The notes below the pieces were generated by a model. That model saw only the letters and a program-made list of their open reading frames with translations. It searched no databases and was not told the origin of the DNA. Both the position numbers and the translations under genes were made by a program. Below are positions 42,933-52,585 of a stretch of 64,000 bases of DNA, piece after piece; within the stretch, counting starts at the first letter, position 1; every line of letters starts with the position of its first letter. The DNA comes from Alcaligenaceae bacterium SAGV5 (GTDB lineage Bacteria > Pseudomonadota > Gammaproteobacteria > Burkholderiales > Burkholderiaceae_B), in the NCBI GenBank assembly GCA_009360345.1, contig SPDP01000004.1, positions 186,001 through 250,000 on the forward strand, written 5' to 3'.

Positions 42933-43898
42933 ATGCGGGCGACCTCGGCGCTTGGGAAAGACTTCCGGCTGCTCATCGTCAATGCCGATGGCGAGCACTA
43001 TGCGCAAGAACTGGCGCGCAGCCTGCCCGATCTGGCTTTCGACTGGATCCGTCCGGACCAGCCGCTGACGGACTCGGCGCGGCAGGCCACCGCGCTGGCG
43101 TGTTTCGCGAGCGCGGTGAACGACGGCTTGCTGCGTGCCCTGCCCCGGCTGGAGTGGCTTCAAGCCTTGTCCTCCGGGGTCGATGGCATCGCCGACCACC
43201 CCGACCTGTCGCCGGACGTGGCATTGACGTCGGCGCACGGCATCCATGGCCCCGCGGTCTCGGAAATGGCGTTGACGATGATGCTCGCGCTGGCGCGCGA
43301 TCTCCCGGCCATCCTGGCGGACCAACGCGCGCGCCACTGGCGGCGCCGGCGCCAGCCCCTGCTGCACGGCAAGACGCTTGCCGTGCTGGGGACGGGCCTG
43401 ATCGCCAGTGAACTGGCAACCCGATGCCAGGCACTCGGCATGCGCACGCTGGCGGTCTCGTCCAGCCCTCGGCCGGTGGCGGGCTTCGATCAGGTGCATG
43501 GGCGCGGCATGCTGCGCGACGTGGCCGCGCGGGCGGATTTCCTGGTATTGCTTGCTCCCCTGACGCCATCGACCCAGGGGCTGGTGGATGCCGCCGTGCT
43601 GGCGGCGATGAAGCCCAGCGCCTGCCTCATCAACCTGGCGCGCGCGGGTCTGTGCGATACCACGGCGCTCGTGGACGCTTTGCACAGCGACCGGCTGGCC
43701 GGCGCCGCGCTGGACGTGTTCGAACGCGAACCGTTGCCTGAAGACGACCCGCTGTGGTCGGTGCCGAAGCTGCTGATCACGCCGCACATCGGCGGCGAAT
43801 CGGACCGTTATGCCGATCAGGTGTTGCCACTCGTCGCACACAACGTGCGCGCGTGGGCCAGCGGCGACCTGGCCAGCCTGCGCAACCGGGTGCGGTGA
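42933..43898 (+). CDS. D-2-hydroxyacid dehydrogenase family protein
   Basis: A 321-residue NAD(P)-dependent enzyme of the D-isomer 2-hydroxyacid dehydrogenase family. The Rossmann loop is LGTGLIASELATRC (the third Gly is Ala), the catalytic Arg is in INLARAG, the Glu in DVFEREPLPEDDP and the His in ITPHIGGESD. It interconverts a 2-ketoacid and D-2-hydroxyacid. It begins four bases after the Bug gene, so the aldolase, receptor and dehydrogenase form one operon, presumably for uptake and oxidation of a hydroxy-carboxylate. Confidence 0.9.
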   Translation: MRATSALGKDFRLLIVNADGEHYAQELARSLPDLAFDWIRPDQPLTDSARQATALACFASAVNDGLLRALPRLEWLQALSSGVDGIADHPDLSPDVALTSAHGIHGPAVSEMALTMMLALARDLPAILADQRARHWRRRRQPLLHGKTLAVLGTGLIASELATRCQALGMRTLAVSSSPRPVAGFDQVHGRGMLRDVAARADFLVLLAPLTPSTQGLVDAAVLAAMKPSACLINLARAGLCDTTALVDALHSDRLAGAALDVFEREPLPEDDPLWSVPKLLITPHIGGESDRYADQVLPLVAHNVRAWASGDLASLRNRVR

Positions 43899-44004
43899 AG
43901 CACCCGATGCGCGGCGCCCGATAGCCGAACGCCGGCGGCTTTTCTATCGTCGCCTTGACCAGCACGGCGAACGTGGTTCGCTATATGGCCAATCGGGCGG
44001 GAAA

Positions 44005-44448
44005 TCAGTGGGCAATATCGGCCGCCTCGCCCGACCCGCCCGGCTTGCCATCCGCACCGTAGGAAATGATCTCTATTTCGCCCTGGTTGCCCGGGGAGCG
44101 ATATACATATGCATTGCCCCAGGGATCCGTGGGTACGTGCCTGCCCAGATACGGCCCGTTCCATTCATCGCTGGTGCCGGGGTCGACAAGCAGCACGTCC
44201 AGCCCTTCTTCCGTACTCGGGTAGCGCCCGACATCCAGGCGATAGGCCTCCAGTGCTCGCGCGAATGCATCGATCTGGCTCTTGGCGAGAGTGGCCTTGG
44301 CCTTGGACTTGCCCAGCTCGGGAAAGTATCTGGGCGCCGCATAGACTGCCAGCAATCCAATGATGACAACGGCGACCAGCAGCTCCAGCAAGGTGAACCC
44401 CCGCGGCCCTGTGCGATCGGGAAAAACAGGGGATGAATGGCAAGGCAT
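44005..44448 (-). CDS. GspG-like type II secretion major pseudopilin (orphan)
   Basis: A 147-residue protein with the type IV pilin-like N-terminus RGFTLLELLVAVVIIGLLAV: cleavage before Phe, the conserved Glu5 and a long hydrophobic helix. The C-terminal half has KSQIDAFARALEAYRLDVGRYPSTEEGL and DPWGNAYVYRSPG, both diagnostic of GspG and its calcium site. In a complete system GspG polymerises into the type II pseudopilus. No other gsp gene is in the window, so this is an orphan. The frame continues upstream, but the ATG at 44448 gives a normal-length leader. An AT-rich stretch follows upstream, suggesting a foreign origin. Confidence 0.85.
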   Translation of the reverse strand: MPCHSSPVFPDRTGPRGFTLLELLVAVVIIGLLAVYAAPRYFPELGKSKAKATLAKSQIDAFARALEAYRLDVGRYPSTEEGLDVLLVDPGTSDEWNGPYLGRHVPTDPWGNAYVYRSPGNQGEIEIISYGADGKPGGSGEAADIAH

Positions 44449-44712
44449 GGATAGTTGTGGCGTTGCTATGGCCAGCCGGCGATAGGACCCATTGGTCGAG
44501 ACAACCTGTCTGGAGGTTGCGTGAATACCTCGATGCAATAACGAGGCGAACTCCGCCCCTTCTCCGTCAGCCCGTCGAATGTATCGACAGATAATACATT
44601 GTTTCAATATTTGAATTGATTACATCATAGGCATCCAAGCCACGTCAAGAACGCCGCTTGGCCAGGGACGGCACGGGAACGCCGGCCGGCATCCTCCCCT
44701 CCACAATGAACA
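44449..44712. other. AT-rich intergenic region upstream of the GspG-like gene
   Basis: No gene is supported here. The stretch 44581-44635 is markedly AT-rich for this genome (runs such as TTTCAATATTTGAATTGATT) and is the likely promoter of the GspG-like gene on the minus strand. No specific regulator site is recognised. Confidence 0.5.
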
Positions 44713-44736
44713 AAGCCTCCCTTTTACAGGAGGCTT
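44713..44736 (-). terminator. hairpin downstream of dnaJ
   Basis: AAGCCTCC / GGAGGCTT perfect 8-base stem with an 8-base loop, 60 bases past the dnaJ stop on the minus strand. The T-run after it is weak (TTTGTT). It is the likely end of the grpE-dnaK-dnaJ transcript. Confidence 0.65.
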
Positions 44737-44795
44737 GCTCTACAGCCAACGGGCGCCTGGTGGGGCCCGCCCTTGCCCGCGCGGCGGGCGCGTGA

Positions 44796-45917
44796 TCAGC
44801 TGAAGAATTCCTTCACCCGATCCGTCCACGACTTGCTCTGCGGCGAATGCTTGTCGCCGCCTTCGCTCAGCGAAGCCTCGAAGTCGCGCAGCATCTGCCT
44901 CTGCCTGTCGTTCAGGCGCACCGGGGTCTCGAGCACGACATGGCAATAGAGATCGCCCGGATAGCTGGAGCGCACGCCGCGTATGCCCTTGCCGCGCAGG
45001 CGGAAGACCTTGCCTGACTGCGTGCCTTCGGGGATGCTGATCTCGCCGCGGCCGCCCAGCGTGGGCACTTCCAGGTCGCCGCCCAGCGCCGCGGTGGTGA
45101 AGGGGATGGTCAGTTCGCAGTGCAGGTCGTCGCCGTCGCGCTGGAAGATGCCGTGCTGCTTGATGTGGATCTCGACGTAGAGGTCGCCCGAGGGGCCGCC
45201 GTTGACGCCGGGTTCGCCGTTGCCGGACGAGCGGATGCGCATGCCGTCGTCGATGCCGGCGGGAATCTTGACCTGCAGGGTCTTGTTGCGGCGGACCTTG
45301 CCGACGCCGTCGCAGGCCGTGCAAGGATCGGGAATGACCTTGCCGGTGCCGTGGCAGGTCGGGCAGGTCTGCTGGACGCTGAAGAAGCCCTGTTGCATGC
45401 GCACCGCGCCGGTGCCGCCGCAGGTGTGGCAGCCCTTGGGCTGGGTGCCGGGCTTGGCGCCGGAGCCGTGGCAGGTGTCGCAGTTGTCCCAGCTGGGCAC
45501 GCGGATCTCGGTGTCGAAGCCGGTGGCGGCCTGCTCCAGCGTGATCTCCATGCTGTATTTCAGGTCGGCGCCACGGTACATCTGGGCGCCGCCGCGCTGG
45601 CGGCCACCGCCGAAGATCTCGCCGAAGATGTCGCCGAACGCGTCGGCGAAGCCCCCTGCCCCGCCACCCATCCCGCCCGCGGCGGATGCGTCGACGCCGG
45701 CATGGCCGTAGCGGTCGTAGGCGTCGCGTTTTTCGGCTTCGCAGAGGATTTCGTAGGCGTACTTGACCTCTTTGAATTTCTCTTCCGCTTCCTTGGAGTC
45801 GGGGTTGCGGTCGGGGTGGTATTTCATGGCCAGCTTGCGGTAGGCCTTCTTGATTTCTTCCTCGGTGGCGGTGCGGGCAACGCCGAGGACTTCGTACAGA
45901 TCGCGTTTGGTGGACAT
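44796..45917 (-). CDS. dnaJ: co-chaperone DnaJ
   Basis: A 373-residue type I Hsp40. J domain with the HPD tripeptide in KYHPDRNPDSKEAE, a Gly/Phe-rich linker (MGGGAGGFADAFGDIF), the zinc region with four CxxCxGxG repeats (CDTCHGSG, CHTCGGTG, CPTCHGTG, CTACDGVG) and the C-terminal substrate-binding domain. DnaJ stimulates DnaK ATPase and delivers unfolded clients. The gene follows dnaK on the minus strand across 213 bases that contain a long hairpin at 45991-46045 and a terminator-like stem at 46081-46121. Confidence 0.97.
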   Translation of the reverse strand: MSTKRDLYEVLGVARTATEEEIKKAYRKLAMKYHPDRNPDSKEAEEKFKEVKYAYEILCEAEKRDAYDRYGHAGVDASAAGGMGGGAGGFADAFGDIFGEIFGGGRQRGGAQMYRGADLKYSMEITLEQAATGFDTEIRVPSWDNCDTCHGSGAKPGTQPKGCHTCGGTGAVRMQQGFFSVQQTCPTCHGTGKVIPDPCTACDGVGKVRRNKTLQVKIPAGIDDGMRIRSSGNGEPGVNGGPSGDLYVEIHIKQHGIFQRDGDDLHCELTIPFTTAALGGDLEVPTLGGRGEISIPEGTQSGKVFRLRGKGIRGVRSSYPGDLYCHVVLETPVRLNDRQRQMLRDFEASLSEGGDKHSPQSKSWTDRVKEFFS

Positions 45918-45990
45918 GGTTCTTTCTTCGGTGGCCTGTTTTCAGGAGGCCGGCAATATCTCTGGTGAATAGCGGTTGTGTGCTATTGAC

Positions 45991-46045
45991 GGGTTTGGGT
46001 AGGCCCCCTGGCTTCGTGGGGCAGCCAGGAGGCCTACCCAAACCC
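45991..46045. repeat. long hairpin between dnaK and dnaJ
   Basis: Two 23-base arms (45991-46013 and 46023-46045) pair with a single mismatch around a 9-base loop: GGGTTTGGGTAGGCC opposite GGCCTACCCAAACCC, continuing to CCTGGCT opposite AGCCAGG. It is exact enough to be a stable RNA structure in the dnaK-dnaJ transcript. It has no T-run, so it is more likely a processing or attenuation element than a simple terminator. Confidence 0.8.
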
Positions 46046-46080
46046 TGCACCGGTGGCGGCGGGAGGCCGGCGGCGCAGTC

Positions 46081-46121
46081 AAAACGAAAAGCGGAGCGGC
46101 CCACATTGTAGGCCGCTCCGC
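46081..46121 (-). terminator. Rho-independent terminator after dnaK
   Basis: Perfect 11-base stem GCGGAGCGGCC / GGCCGCTCCGC (46091-46101 and 46111-46121) with a 9-base loop, followed on the minus strand by TTTTCGTTTT. It lies 10 bases past the dnaK stop and should end or attenuate transcription before dnaJ. Confidence 0.85.
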
Positions 46122-46130
46122 GGCTACTGC

Positions 46131-48074
<1,944 letters not shown>

Positions 48075-48180
48075 AATCCTTGTTCCTGAAAAAAATCAGA
48101 AAAAATTCTCTTGATCAATAAATAGGTGGAGATTTCGTTATTTCAATGCCCGCGATAGCTTCTTTCGATCGCGGTGGGCC

Positions 48181-48747
48181 TTATTTGGCGGCCGCGACCG
48201 TCACCAGTGCCGGACGCAATACTCGATCGACGATCAGGTAGCCCTTCTGCAGGGTTTGCAGGACCGTATTGGCCGGCTCGTCCGACGGAACCGACGCGAT
48301 AGCCTGATGGTGGTGCGGATTGAATTTGTCCCCGGGAACCGGGGCGATCTCGACCAGCTTGCTGCGCTCGAAGGCGCCAACGAGCTGCTTGAGGGTGACA
48401 TCCACGCCTTCGCGCAAGGTGTCGATGGACTGGTTTTCCTGGGCCAGGGCGGCCTCCAGGCTGTCCTTGACCGGCAACAGGTTTTCCGCGAATGCTTCGA
48501 TACCGAATTTCTGCGCCTTGGAGACTTCCTCCTGGGCGCGCCGGCGGACATTATCCGCCTCGGCGCGGGCGCGCAGCATGGCGTCGTAATTGTCCTTGGA
48601 TTCAGCCTGGACCGCGGCCAGCTGGGCCTGCAGCGCAACGATGGGATCCTCGCCTCCCGTGGCTTCGAACGATTCCGCCGCCGGGGACGGGTTCACGTTT
48701 TCGGGATCCAGATTGGGTTGGTCGCCAGGCTTGTGCTCAGCCGACAT
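48181..48747 (-). CDS. grpE: nucleotide exchange factor GrpE
   Basis: A 188-residue cofactor that releases ADP from DnaK. It has a long N-terminal coiled-coil-forming helix (VALQAQLAAVQAESKDNYDAML), the conserved RARAEADNVRRRAQEE segment, the FAENLLPVKDSLEAAL block, and the C-terminal beta domain with FNPHHHQAIASVPSDE and GYLIVDRVLRPALVTV. ATG at 48747 is chosen because GGAGG lies five bases before it (48753-48757); the alternative at 48759 would bury that site. A sigma-32 promoter lies about 60 bases upstream. Confidence 0.95.
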   Translation of the reverse strand: MSAEHKPGDQPNLDPENVNPSPAAESFEATGGEDPIVALQAQLAAVQAESKDNYDAMLRARAEADNVRRRAQEEVSKAQKFGIEAFAENLLPVKDSLEAALAQENQSIDTLREGVDVTLKQLVGAFERSKLVEIAPVPGDKFNPHHHQAIASVPSDEPANTVLQTLQKGYLIVDRVLRPALVTVAAAK

Positions 48748-48805
48748 TGATGCCTCCATGAAAAACCAAAATAAATCAGCAACTTGCTGGAACTCTATGC
48801 GCGAG

Positions 48806-48831
48806 ATGGGGATGAAACCTGCGGTTTCAAG
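48806..48831 (-). promoter_or_regulatory. sigma-32 heat-shock promoter of grpE
   Basis: On the minus strand CTTGAAA (48831-48825), a 13-base spacer, then CCCCAT (48811-48806). This matches the RpoH consensus CTTGAAA-N13-CCCCAT exactly, and sits 59 bases upstream of the grpE start. It explains heat-shock control of grpE-dnaK-dnaJ. Confidence 0.9.
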
Positions 48832-48837
48832 TATATC

Positions 48838-48915
48838 TCCCCCCTACGCGCTGACGCGCGCCCCCCAGGGGGCGATGCGGGTGGACCGGCGGAGCCGGAT
48901 CCACCGCATCCTGGG
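48838..48915 (+). repeat. GC-rich dispersed intergenic repeat, copy D
   Basis: TCCCCCCTACGCGC onward with the GGGGGCGATGCGGGTGGACC core, starting seven bases from the -35 box of the grpE promoter. With copy E at 49066-49144 it forms an inverted pair about 150 bases apart; the two copies are almost identical. Confidence 0.82.
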
Positions 48916-48989
48916 TCTAGTACCCGCTTCTTGGGTTGTGGCACCGGTGCTATCGCTGGCTGCCACGCAGCGCCCCCTACCCCGCCCCC

Positions 48990-49057
48990 AAAAGAAAAAC
49001 CCCCACGCAAGCGTGAGGGTTCCAAACCCAGGGCACACCCCACGCAAGCGTGAGGGG
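48990..49057 (-). terminator. tandem Rho-independent terminators after ilvC
   Basis: Two copies of a CCCACGC-AA-GCGTGAGGG hairpin, about 36 bases apart (stems near 49002-49019 and 49038-49057), with flanking CCAAACCCA repeated. On the minus strand the second reached is followed by TTTTTCTTTT (complement of 48990-48999), a typical terminator. They end ilvC transcription and lie between repeat copies D and E. Confidence 0.82.
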
Positions 49058-49065
49058 TTCCCAAA

Positions 49066-49144
49066 CCCAGGATGCGGTGGATCCGGCTCCGCCGGTCCAC
49101 CCGCATCGCCCCCTGGGGGGCGCGCGCAAGCGCGTAGGGGGGGG
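49066..49144 (-). repeat. GC-rich dispersed intergenic repeat, copy E
   Basis: Mirror copy of D, reading away from the ilvC stop codon with one base between. It differs from D mainly at the CTGACGCG/CTTGCGCG position. Each copy can form its own ATGCGG...CCGCAT hairpin. Confidence 0.82.
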
Positions 49145-49145
49145 C

Positions 49146-50162
49146 CTAGTTCTTGCTCTGATCGACCAGCTTGTTCTTGCGGATCCAGGGCATCATGTCG
49201 CGCAGCTTGCCACCGACCACTTCGATATCGTGCTCGGCGTTCAAGCGACGGCGCGACTTCAGCGTCGGGGCGCCGGCCATGTTCTCCAGCAGGAAGCTCT
49301 TGGCGTACTCGCCGGTCTGGATATCCTTCAGGACGGCGCGCATGGCGTTCTTGGTGTCCTCGTTCACGATGCGCGGGCCGGTGACGTATTCGCCGTATTC
49401 CGCGTTGTTCGAGATCGAGTAGTTCATGTTCGCGATGCCGCCTTCGTAGATCAGGTCCACGATCAGCTTGAGCTCGTGCAGGCACTCGAAGTAGGCCATC
49501 TCGGGCGCGTAGCCGGCTTCCACCAGCGTCTCGAAGCCGGCCTTGATCAGCTCGACGGTACCGCCGCACAGCACGGCCTGCTCGCCGAACAGGTCGGTTT
49601 CGGTTTCTTCGCGGAAGTTGGTCTCGATGATGCCGGCACGGCCGCCGCCGTTGGCCATGGCGTACGACAGGGCGATGTCGCGGGCGGCGCCGGACTTGTC
49701 CTGATGCACGGCCACCAGGTGGGGCACGCCGCCGCCCTGGGTGTACGTGCCGCGCACGGTGTGGCCGGGGGCCTTGGGAGCGACCATGATGACGTCGATG
49801 TCTTCACGGGGCACGACGGCGCCGTAATGGACGTTGAAGCCGTGGGCGAAGGCCAGCACGGCGCCCTTCTTCATGTTCGGGCCGACGTTCTCGGCATAGA
49901 CCTTGGCGATGTTCTCGTCGGGCAGCAGGATCATGACGACGTCGGCTTCCTTCACCGCCTCGTTCACTTCCTTGACCGTCAGGCCGGCGTTGGCGGCCTT
50001 GTCCCACGACGCGCCGCCCTTGCGCAGGCCGACCACGACCTTGACGCCGGAGTCGTTCAGGTTCTGGGCGTGGGCATGGCCCTGCGAACCGTAGCCGATG
50101 ATGGCCACGGTCTTGCCCTTGATCAGCGACAGATCACAATCTTTATCGTAGAAAACCTTCAT
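49146..50162 (-). CDS. ilvC: ketol-acid reductoisomerase
   Basis: A 338-residue class I (short) enzyme of valine, leucine and isoleucine synthesis. It isomerises and reduces acetolactate with NADPH and magnesium. The Rossmann motif GYGSQGHAHAQNL is at residues 24-36, and the knotted C-terminal domain has GGTVELIKAGFETL, YFECLHELKLIVDL and SNNAEYGEY. It lies downstream of ilvN on the same strand, with repeat copy F in the 185-base gap, so it may be co-transcribed or separately initiated. Confidence 0.97.
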   Translation of the reverse strand: MKVFYDKDCDLSLIKGKTVAIIGYGSQGHAHAQNLNDSGVKVVVGLRKGGASWDKAANAGLTVKEVNEAVKEADVVMILLPDENIAKVYAENVGPNMKKGAVLAFAHGFNVHYGAVVPREDIDVIMVAPKAPGHTVRGTYTQGGGVPHLVAVHQDKSGAARDIALSYAMANGGGRAGIIETNFREETETDLFGEQAVLCGGTVELIKAGFETLVEAGYAPEMAYFECLHELKLIVDLIYEGGIANMNYSISNNAEYGEYVTGPRIVNEDTKNAMRAVLKDIQTGEYAKSFLLENMAGAPTLKSRRRLNAEHDIEVVGGKLRDMMPWIRKNKLVDQSKN

Positions 50163-50256
50163 GGATGCTCTCCAAGATTCAATTCAGAATCAGTTCAAAT
50201 TCAATCAAACACTTACCACCCCCACCTCAGCCCCTCGGATGACCCCGAGAGACCAA

Positions 50257-50331
50257 GGGCACAGCGGATCCGGCTCTGCCGGTCCGCCAGTGCCGCCCCC
50301 TGGGGGGCGCGCGTCAGCGCGTAGGGGGGGA
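50257..50331 (-). repeat. GC-rich dispersed intergenic repeat, copy F
   Basis: Begins 16 bases after the ilvN stop and reads away from it. Core GGTCCGCCAGTGCCGCCCCC, hairpin GGATCCGGCTCTGCCGGTCC. Nearly identical to copy G at 55958 in the distal half. Confidence 0.82.
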
Positions 50332-50347
50332 CTACCAATCAGGGGGA

Positions 50348-50839
50348 CTAAATTTTCAATACCCGTTCGCCACGGCCCACGCCACAACTGCCGGTGCGCA
50401 CCGTTTCAAGAATGCTGGCACGATCGAGCGCCTCGATGAAGGCGTCCAGCTTGCCCTTGTCGCCGGTCAGTTCGACGGTGTAGCTCTTGTCGGTCACGTC
50501 GACGATATGGCCGCGGAAAATATCGACCATCCGCTTCATTTCCTCGCGTTCCTTGCCCACCGCGCGAACCTTGATCAGCATCAATTCGCGTTCGATGTGC
50601 GGCGCCTCGGTCAGGTCCACCACCTTGACCACCTCGACCAGGCGGTTCAGGTGCTTGGTGATCTGCTCGATGACGTCGTCGGAGCCCGAGGTGACGATGG
50701 TCATGCGCGAAAGCGTGGCATCCTCGGTCGGGGCGACGGTCAGGGTCTCGATGTTGTAGCCGCGGGCCGAGAAAAGTCCGACCACGCGGGAAAGTGCGCC
50801 GGCTTCGTTCTCCAGGAGCACGGATATGGCATGTCTCAT
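50348..50839 (-). CDS. ilvN: acetolactate synthase small (regulatory) subunit
   Basis: A 163-residue ACT-domain protein, N-terminal motif HAISVLLENEAGALSRVVGL, with a C-terminal domain (YTVELTGDKGKLDAFIEAL). It binds valine and raises the activity of the catalytic subunit. It corresponds in length to IlvH-type subunits. ilvB ends 9 bases upstream, so the two are co-translated. Confidence 0.95.
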   Translation of the reverse strand: MRHAISVLLENEAGALSRVVGLFSARGYNIETLTVAPTEDATLSRMTIVTSGSDDVIEQITKHLNRLVEVVKVVDLTEAPHIERELMLIKVRAVGKEREEMKRMVDIFRGHIVDVTDKSYTVELTGDKGKLDAFIEALDRASILETVRTGSCGVGRGERVLKI

Positions 50840-50848
50840 GTGCGCTCC

Positions 50849-52585
50849 TTAAAGGTCTTCGGAACCGAGCAGCATCTCGGTCAGGCCCTTGCCGGCCTTC
50901 ACCATGGGCCACACGTTTTCCGTGCGGTCGGTGATGATGTCCAGGAACACCAGGCGTTTCTTGTGCGTGGTGAAGGCTTCGCGCAGCGCGCCCTCGACGT
51001 CGCGCGGGCTTTCGATGCGCATGCCGACGTGGCCGTAGGCCTCGACCAGCTTGACGAAGTCAGGCAGCGAATCCATGTACGACTCGGCGTAGCGCGAACC
51101 GTAGTCGATCTGCTGCCACTGGCGCACCATGCCCAGGTACCGGTTGTTCAGGCACAGGATCTTGGGGCTGAGATGGTACTGCTGGCAGGTCGACAGCTCC
51201 TGGATGTTCATCTGAATCGAGCCTTCGCCGGTGATGACGGCGATGTCGGCATCCGGATGCAGCATCTGCACGCCCATGGCGTACGGCAGCCCAACGCCCA
51301 TCGTGCCCAGGCCGCCGGAATTGACCCAGCGGCGCGGCTTGTTGAAGCGGTAGTACTGCGCGGCCCACATCTGGTGCTGGCCCACGTCCGACGTGACAAA
51401 GGCCTCGCCGCGCGTGATCTCGCACAGCTTCTCGATCACGAACTGCGGCTTGATGACTTCGTCGGAGGACTTGTACTTCAGGCACTCGCGCTCGCGCCAG
51501 GCGCCGATCTGCTTCCACCATCCGGCAATCTGCTCGGGATTGCGCTTGGTTTCCTTGAGCGAGGCCTCGACCTGCGCCAGGAAGTCCAGCAGCACGTCCT
51601 TGACATCGCCCACGATGGGCACGTCGACCTTCACGCGTTTGGAGATCGACGAGGGGTCGATGTCGATATGGACGATCTTGCGCGCATTCTGCGAGAAATG
51701 CTTGGGATTGCCGATGACGCGGTCGTCGAAGCGGGCGCCGATGGCCACCAGCACGTCGCAGTGCTGCATCGCCATGTTGGCTTCGTAGGTGCCGTGCATG
51801 CCGGGCATGCCCACGAAGCGGCGGTCGTCCGCGGGGAACGCGCCCAGGCCCATCAGCGTGTTGGTGCAGGGCATGTCCAGCATCTGCACGAGCTTGGTCA
51901 GCTCGGGCGCGGCATCGGACAGGATCACGCCGCCGCCGGTGTAGATCATGGGACGCTCGGCCTGCAGCAGCAGTTGGACCGCCTTCTTGATCTGTCCCTG
52001 GTGCCCCTTCACGACGGGCGAATAGGACCGCATCTTGATCTCGCCCGCCGGCGGGGTGTACTTGCAGCGGGCGATCGTGATGTCCTTGGGAATATCCACC
52101 AGCACGGGGCCGGGACGGCCGGTGCGGGCGATGTAGAAGGCCTTGCGGATGACGTCCGCGAGGTCCTTGACGTCCTTGACCAGGAAGTTGTGCTTGACGC
52201 ACGGCCGGGTGATGCCGACCGTGTCGGCTTCCTGGAAAGCATCCTGGCCGATGGCCGCGGTGGGCACCTGGCCGGTCAGCACCACCATGGGAATCGAATC
52301 CATGTAGGCGGTGGCGATGCCGGTGACGGCGTTGGTCACGCCGGGCCCGCTGGTGACCAGGGCCACGCCCACGCGGTTGGATACGCGCGAATACGCGTCC
52401 GCGGCGTGCACGGCGGCCTGCTCGTGACGCACCAGGATGTGCTTGAATCTATCTTGCTTGAAGATCTCGTCGTAGATGTACAAGACCGAGCCGCCCGGAT
52501 AGCCGAACACATGTTCGACCCCTTCGTCGGCCAGGGCACGCACGACGATCTCTGCGCCTGTGAGTTCCATTGGATTTTCGTCCAT
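50849..52585 (-). CDS. ilvB: acetolactate synthase large (catalytic) subunit
   Basis: A 578-residue thiamine-diphosphate enzyme that condenses two pyruvates to acetolactate, or pyruvate with 2-oxobutyrate. Landmarks: catalytic Glu in ILVRHEQAAVHAADAY, FAD-region GAFPADDRRFVGMPGMHG, and the ThDP motif ITGEGSIQMNIQEL (Glu in place of the usual Asp in GDGS). First gene of ilvB-ilvN, then ilvC. The ATG at 52585 is used; the ATG at 52570 (MELTGAEIV), where homology starts, is equally plausible. A structured 445-base leader precedes it. Confidence 0.95.
   Translation of the reverse strand: MDENPMELTGAEIVVRALADEGVEHVFGYPGGSVLYIYDEIFKQDRFKHILVRHEQAAVHAADAYSRVSNRVGVALVTSGPGVTNAVTGIATAYMDSIPMVVLTGQVPTAAIGQDAFQEADTVGITRPCVKHNFLVKDVKDLADVIRKAFYIARTGRPGPVLVDIPKDITIARCKYTPPAGEIKMRSYSPVVKGHQGQIKKAVQLLLQAERPMIYTGGGVILSDAAPELTKLVQMLDMPCTNTLMGLGAFPADDRRFVGMPGMHGTYEANMAMQHCDVLVAIGARFDDRVIGNPKHFSQNARKIVHIDIDPSSISKRVKVDVPIVGDVKDVLLDFLAQVEASLKETKRNPEQIAGWWKQIGAWRERECLKYKSSDEVIKPQFVIEKLCEITRGEAFVTSDVGQHQMWAAQYYRFNKPRRWVNSGGLGTMGVGLPYAMGVQMLHPDADIAVITGEGSIQMNIQELSTCQQYHLSPKILCLNNRYLGMVRQWQQIDYGSRYAESYMDSLPDFVKLVEAYGHVGMRIESPRDVEGALREAFTTHKKRLVFLDIITDRTENVWPMVKAGKGLTEMLLGSEDL

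Noticed and set aside
48150..48174. CCGCGAT / ATCGCGG hairpin between grpE and dnaK
   Set aside because: Only seven pairs with a long loop and no T-run; not enough to call a terminator or attenuator.
48990..49060. Two direct repeats resembling a minimal CRISPR
   Set aside because: Only two units, each a hairpin with a T-tail on the minus strand after ilvC; explained as tandem terminators. No cas genes.
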